DNA of 6,527 nt from Chloroflexota bacterium. GTDB lineage: Bacteria > Chloroflexota > Dehalococcoidia > SHYB01 > JACPQI01. The stretch is from NCBI GenBank assembly GCA_016190545.1, contig JACPQI010000083.1, positions 1-6,527 of the forward strand. The letters run 5' to 3'. The notes beneath the pieces are model-generated. The model worked only from the letters and a program-made list of their open reading frames with translations, was not told the DNA's origin and made no database searches. The position numbers were made by a program, and so were the translations under genes. This document shows positions 6,527 to 6,527 of this stretch, one piece after another (positions within the stretch are counted from its first letter, which is position 1; each line of letters opens with the position of its first letter).

Positions 6527-6527
6527 C

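Overview
The window is bacterial, GC-rich (roughly 60% by eye) and almost fully coding, with every real gene on the minus strand. It holds part of a surface-polysaccharide (O-antigen, capsule or exopolysaccharide type) biosynthesis locus. The taxon cannot be fixed from these genes. The palindromic repeat at 2275-2359 belongs to a type I recall from many environmental genomes, Chloroflexota among them, so any taxonomic hint is weak.

In the direction of transcription (right to left) the order is as follows. (1) A GT4-type glycosyltransferase whose 5' end lies beyond the right edge (5441-6526). (2) An NAD-dependent sugar-nucleotide epimerase closely resembling CDP-paratose 2-epimerase (4416-5444). 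(3) An FkbM-type methyltransferase (3616-4407). (4) A second GT4 glycosyltransferase (2415-3623; the start is moved inward from the longest frame). (5) A 186-bp non-coding gap built around a long imperfect palindrome. (6) A GT2 glycosyltransferase (1251-2228). (7) A third GT4 glycosyltransferase (97-1254). (8) The first 19 codons of another gene (1-57), whose visible protein is identical to the start of gene 7.

The genes are packed like an operon, with two ATGA stop/start overlaps, one 8-bp overlap and one 8-bp gap. The only sizeable break is the palindrome-bearing gap, which could divide the locus into two transcription units or act as an attenuator. Inferred joint role: the epimerase supplies an unusual nucleotide sugar, the glycosyltransferases build a repeat unit or branch one sugar at a time, and the FkbM protein O-methylates a sugar. 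No polymerase, flippase, exporter or initiating phosphosugar transferase is visible, so this is an internal slice of a larger locus.

Most notable are the tandem paralogue start at the left edge (55 of 57 bases identical, both differences synonymous), the palindromic repeat in the only gap, and an epimerase that keeps the tyvelose-epimerase signature without the CDP-sugar pathway genes beside it. I see no clearly new biological system.
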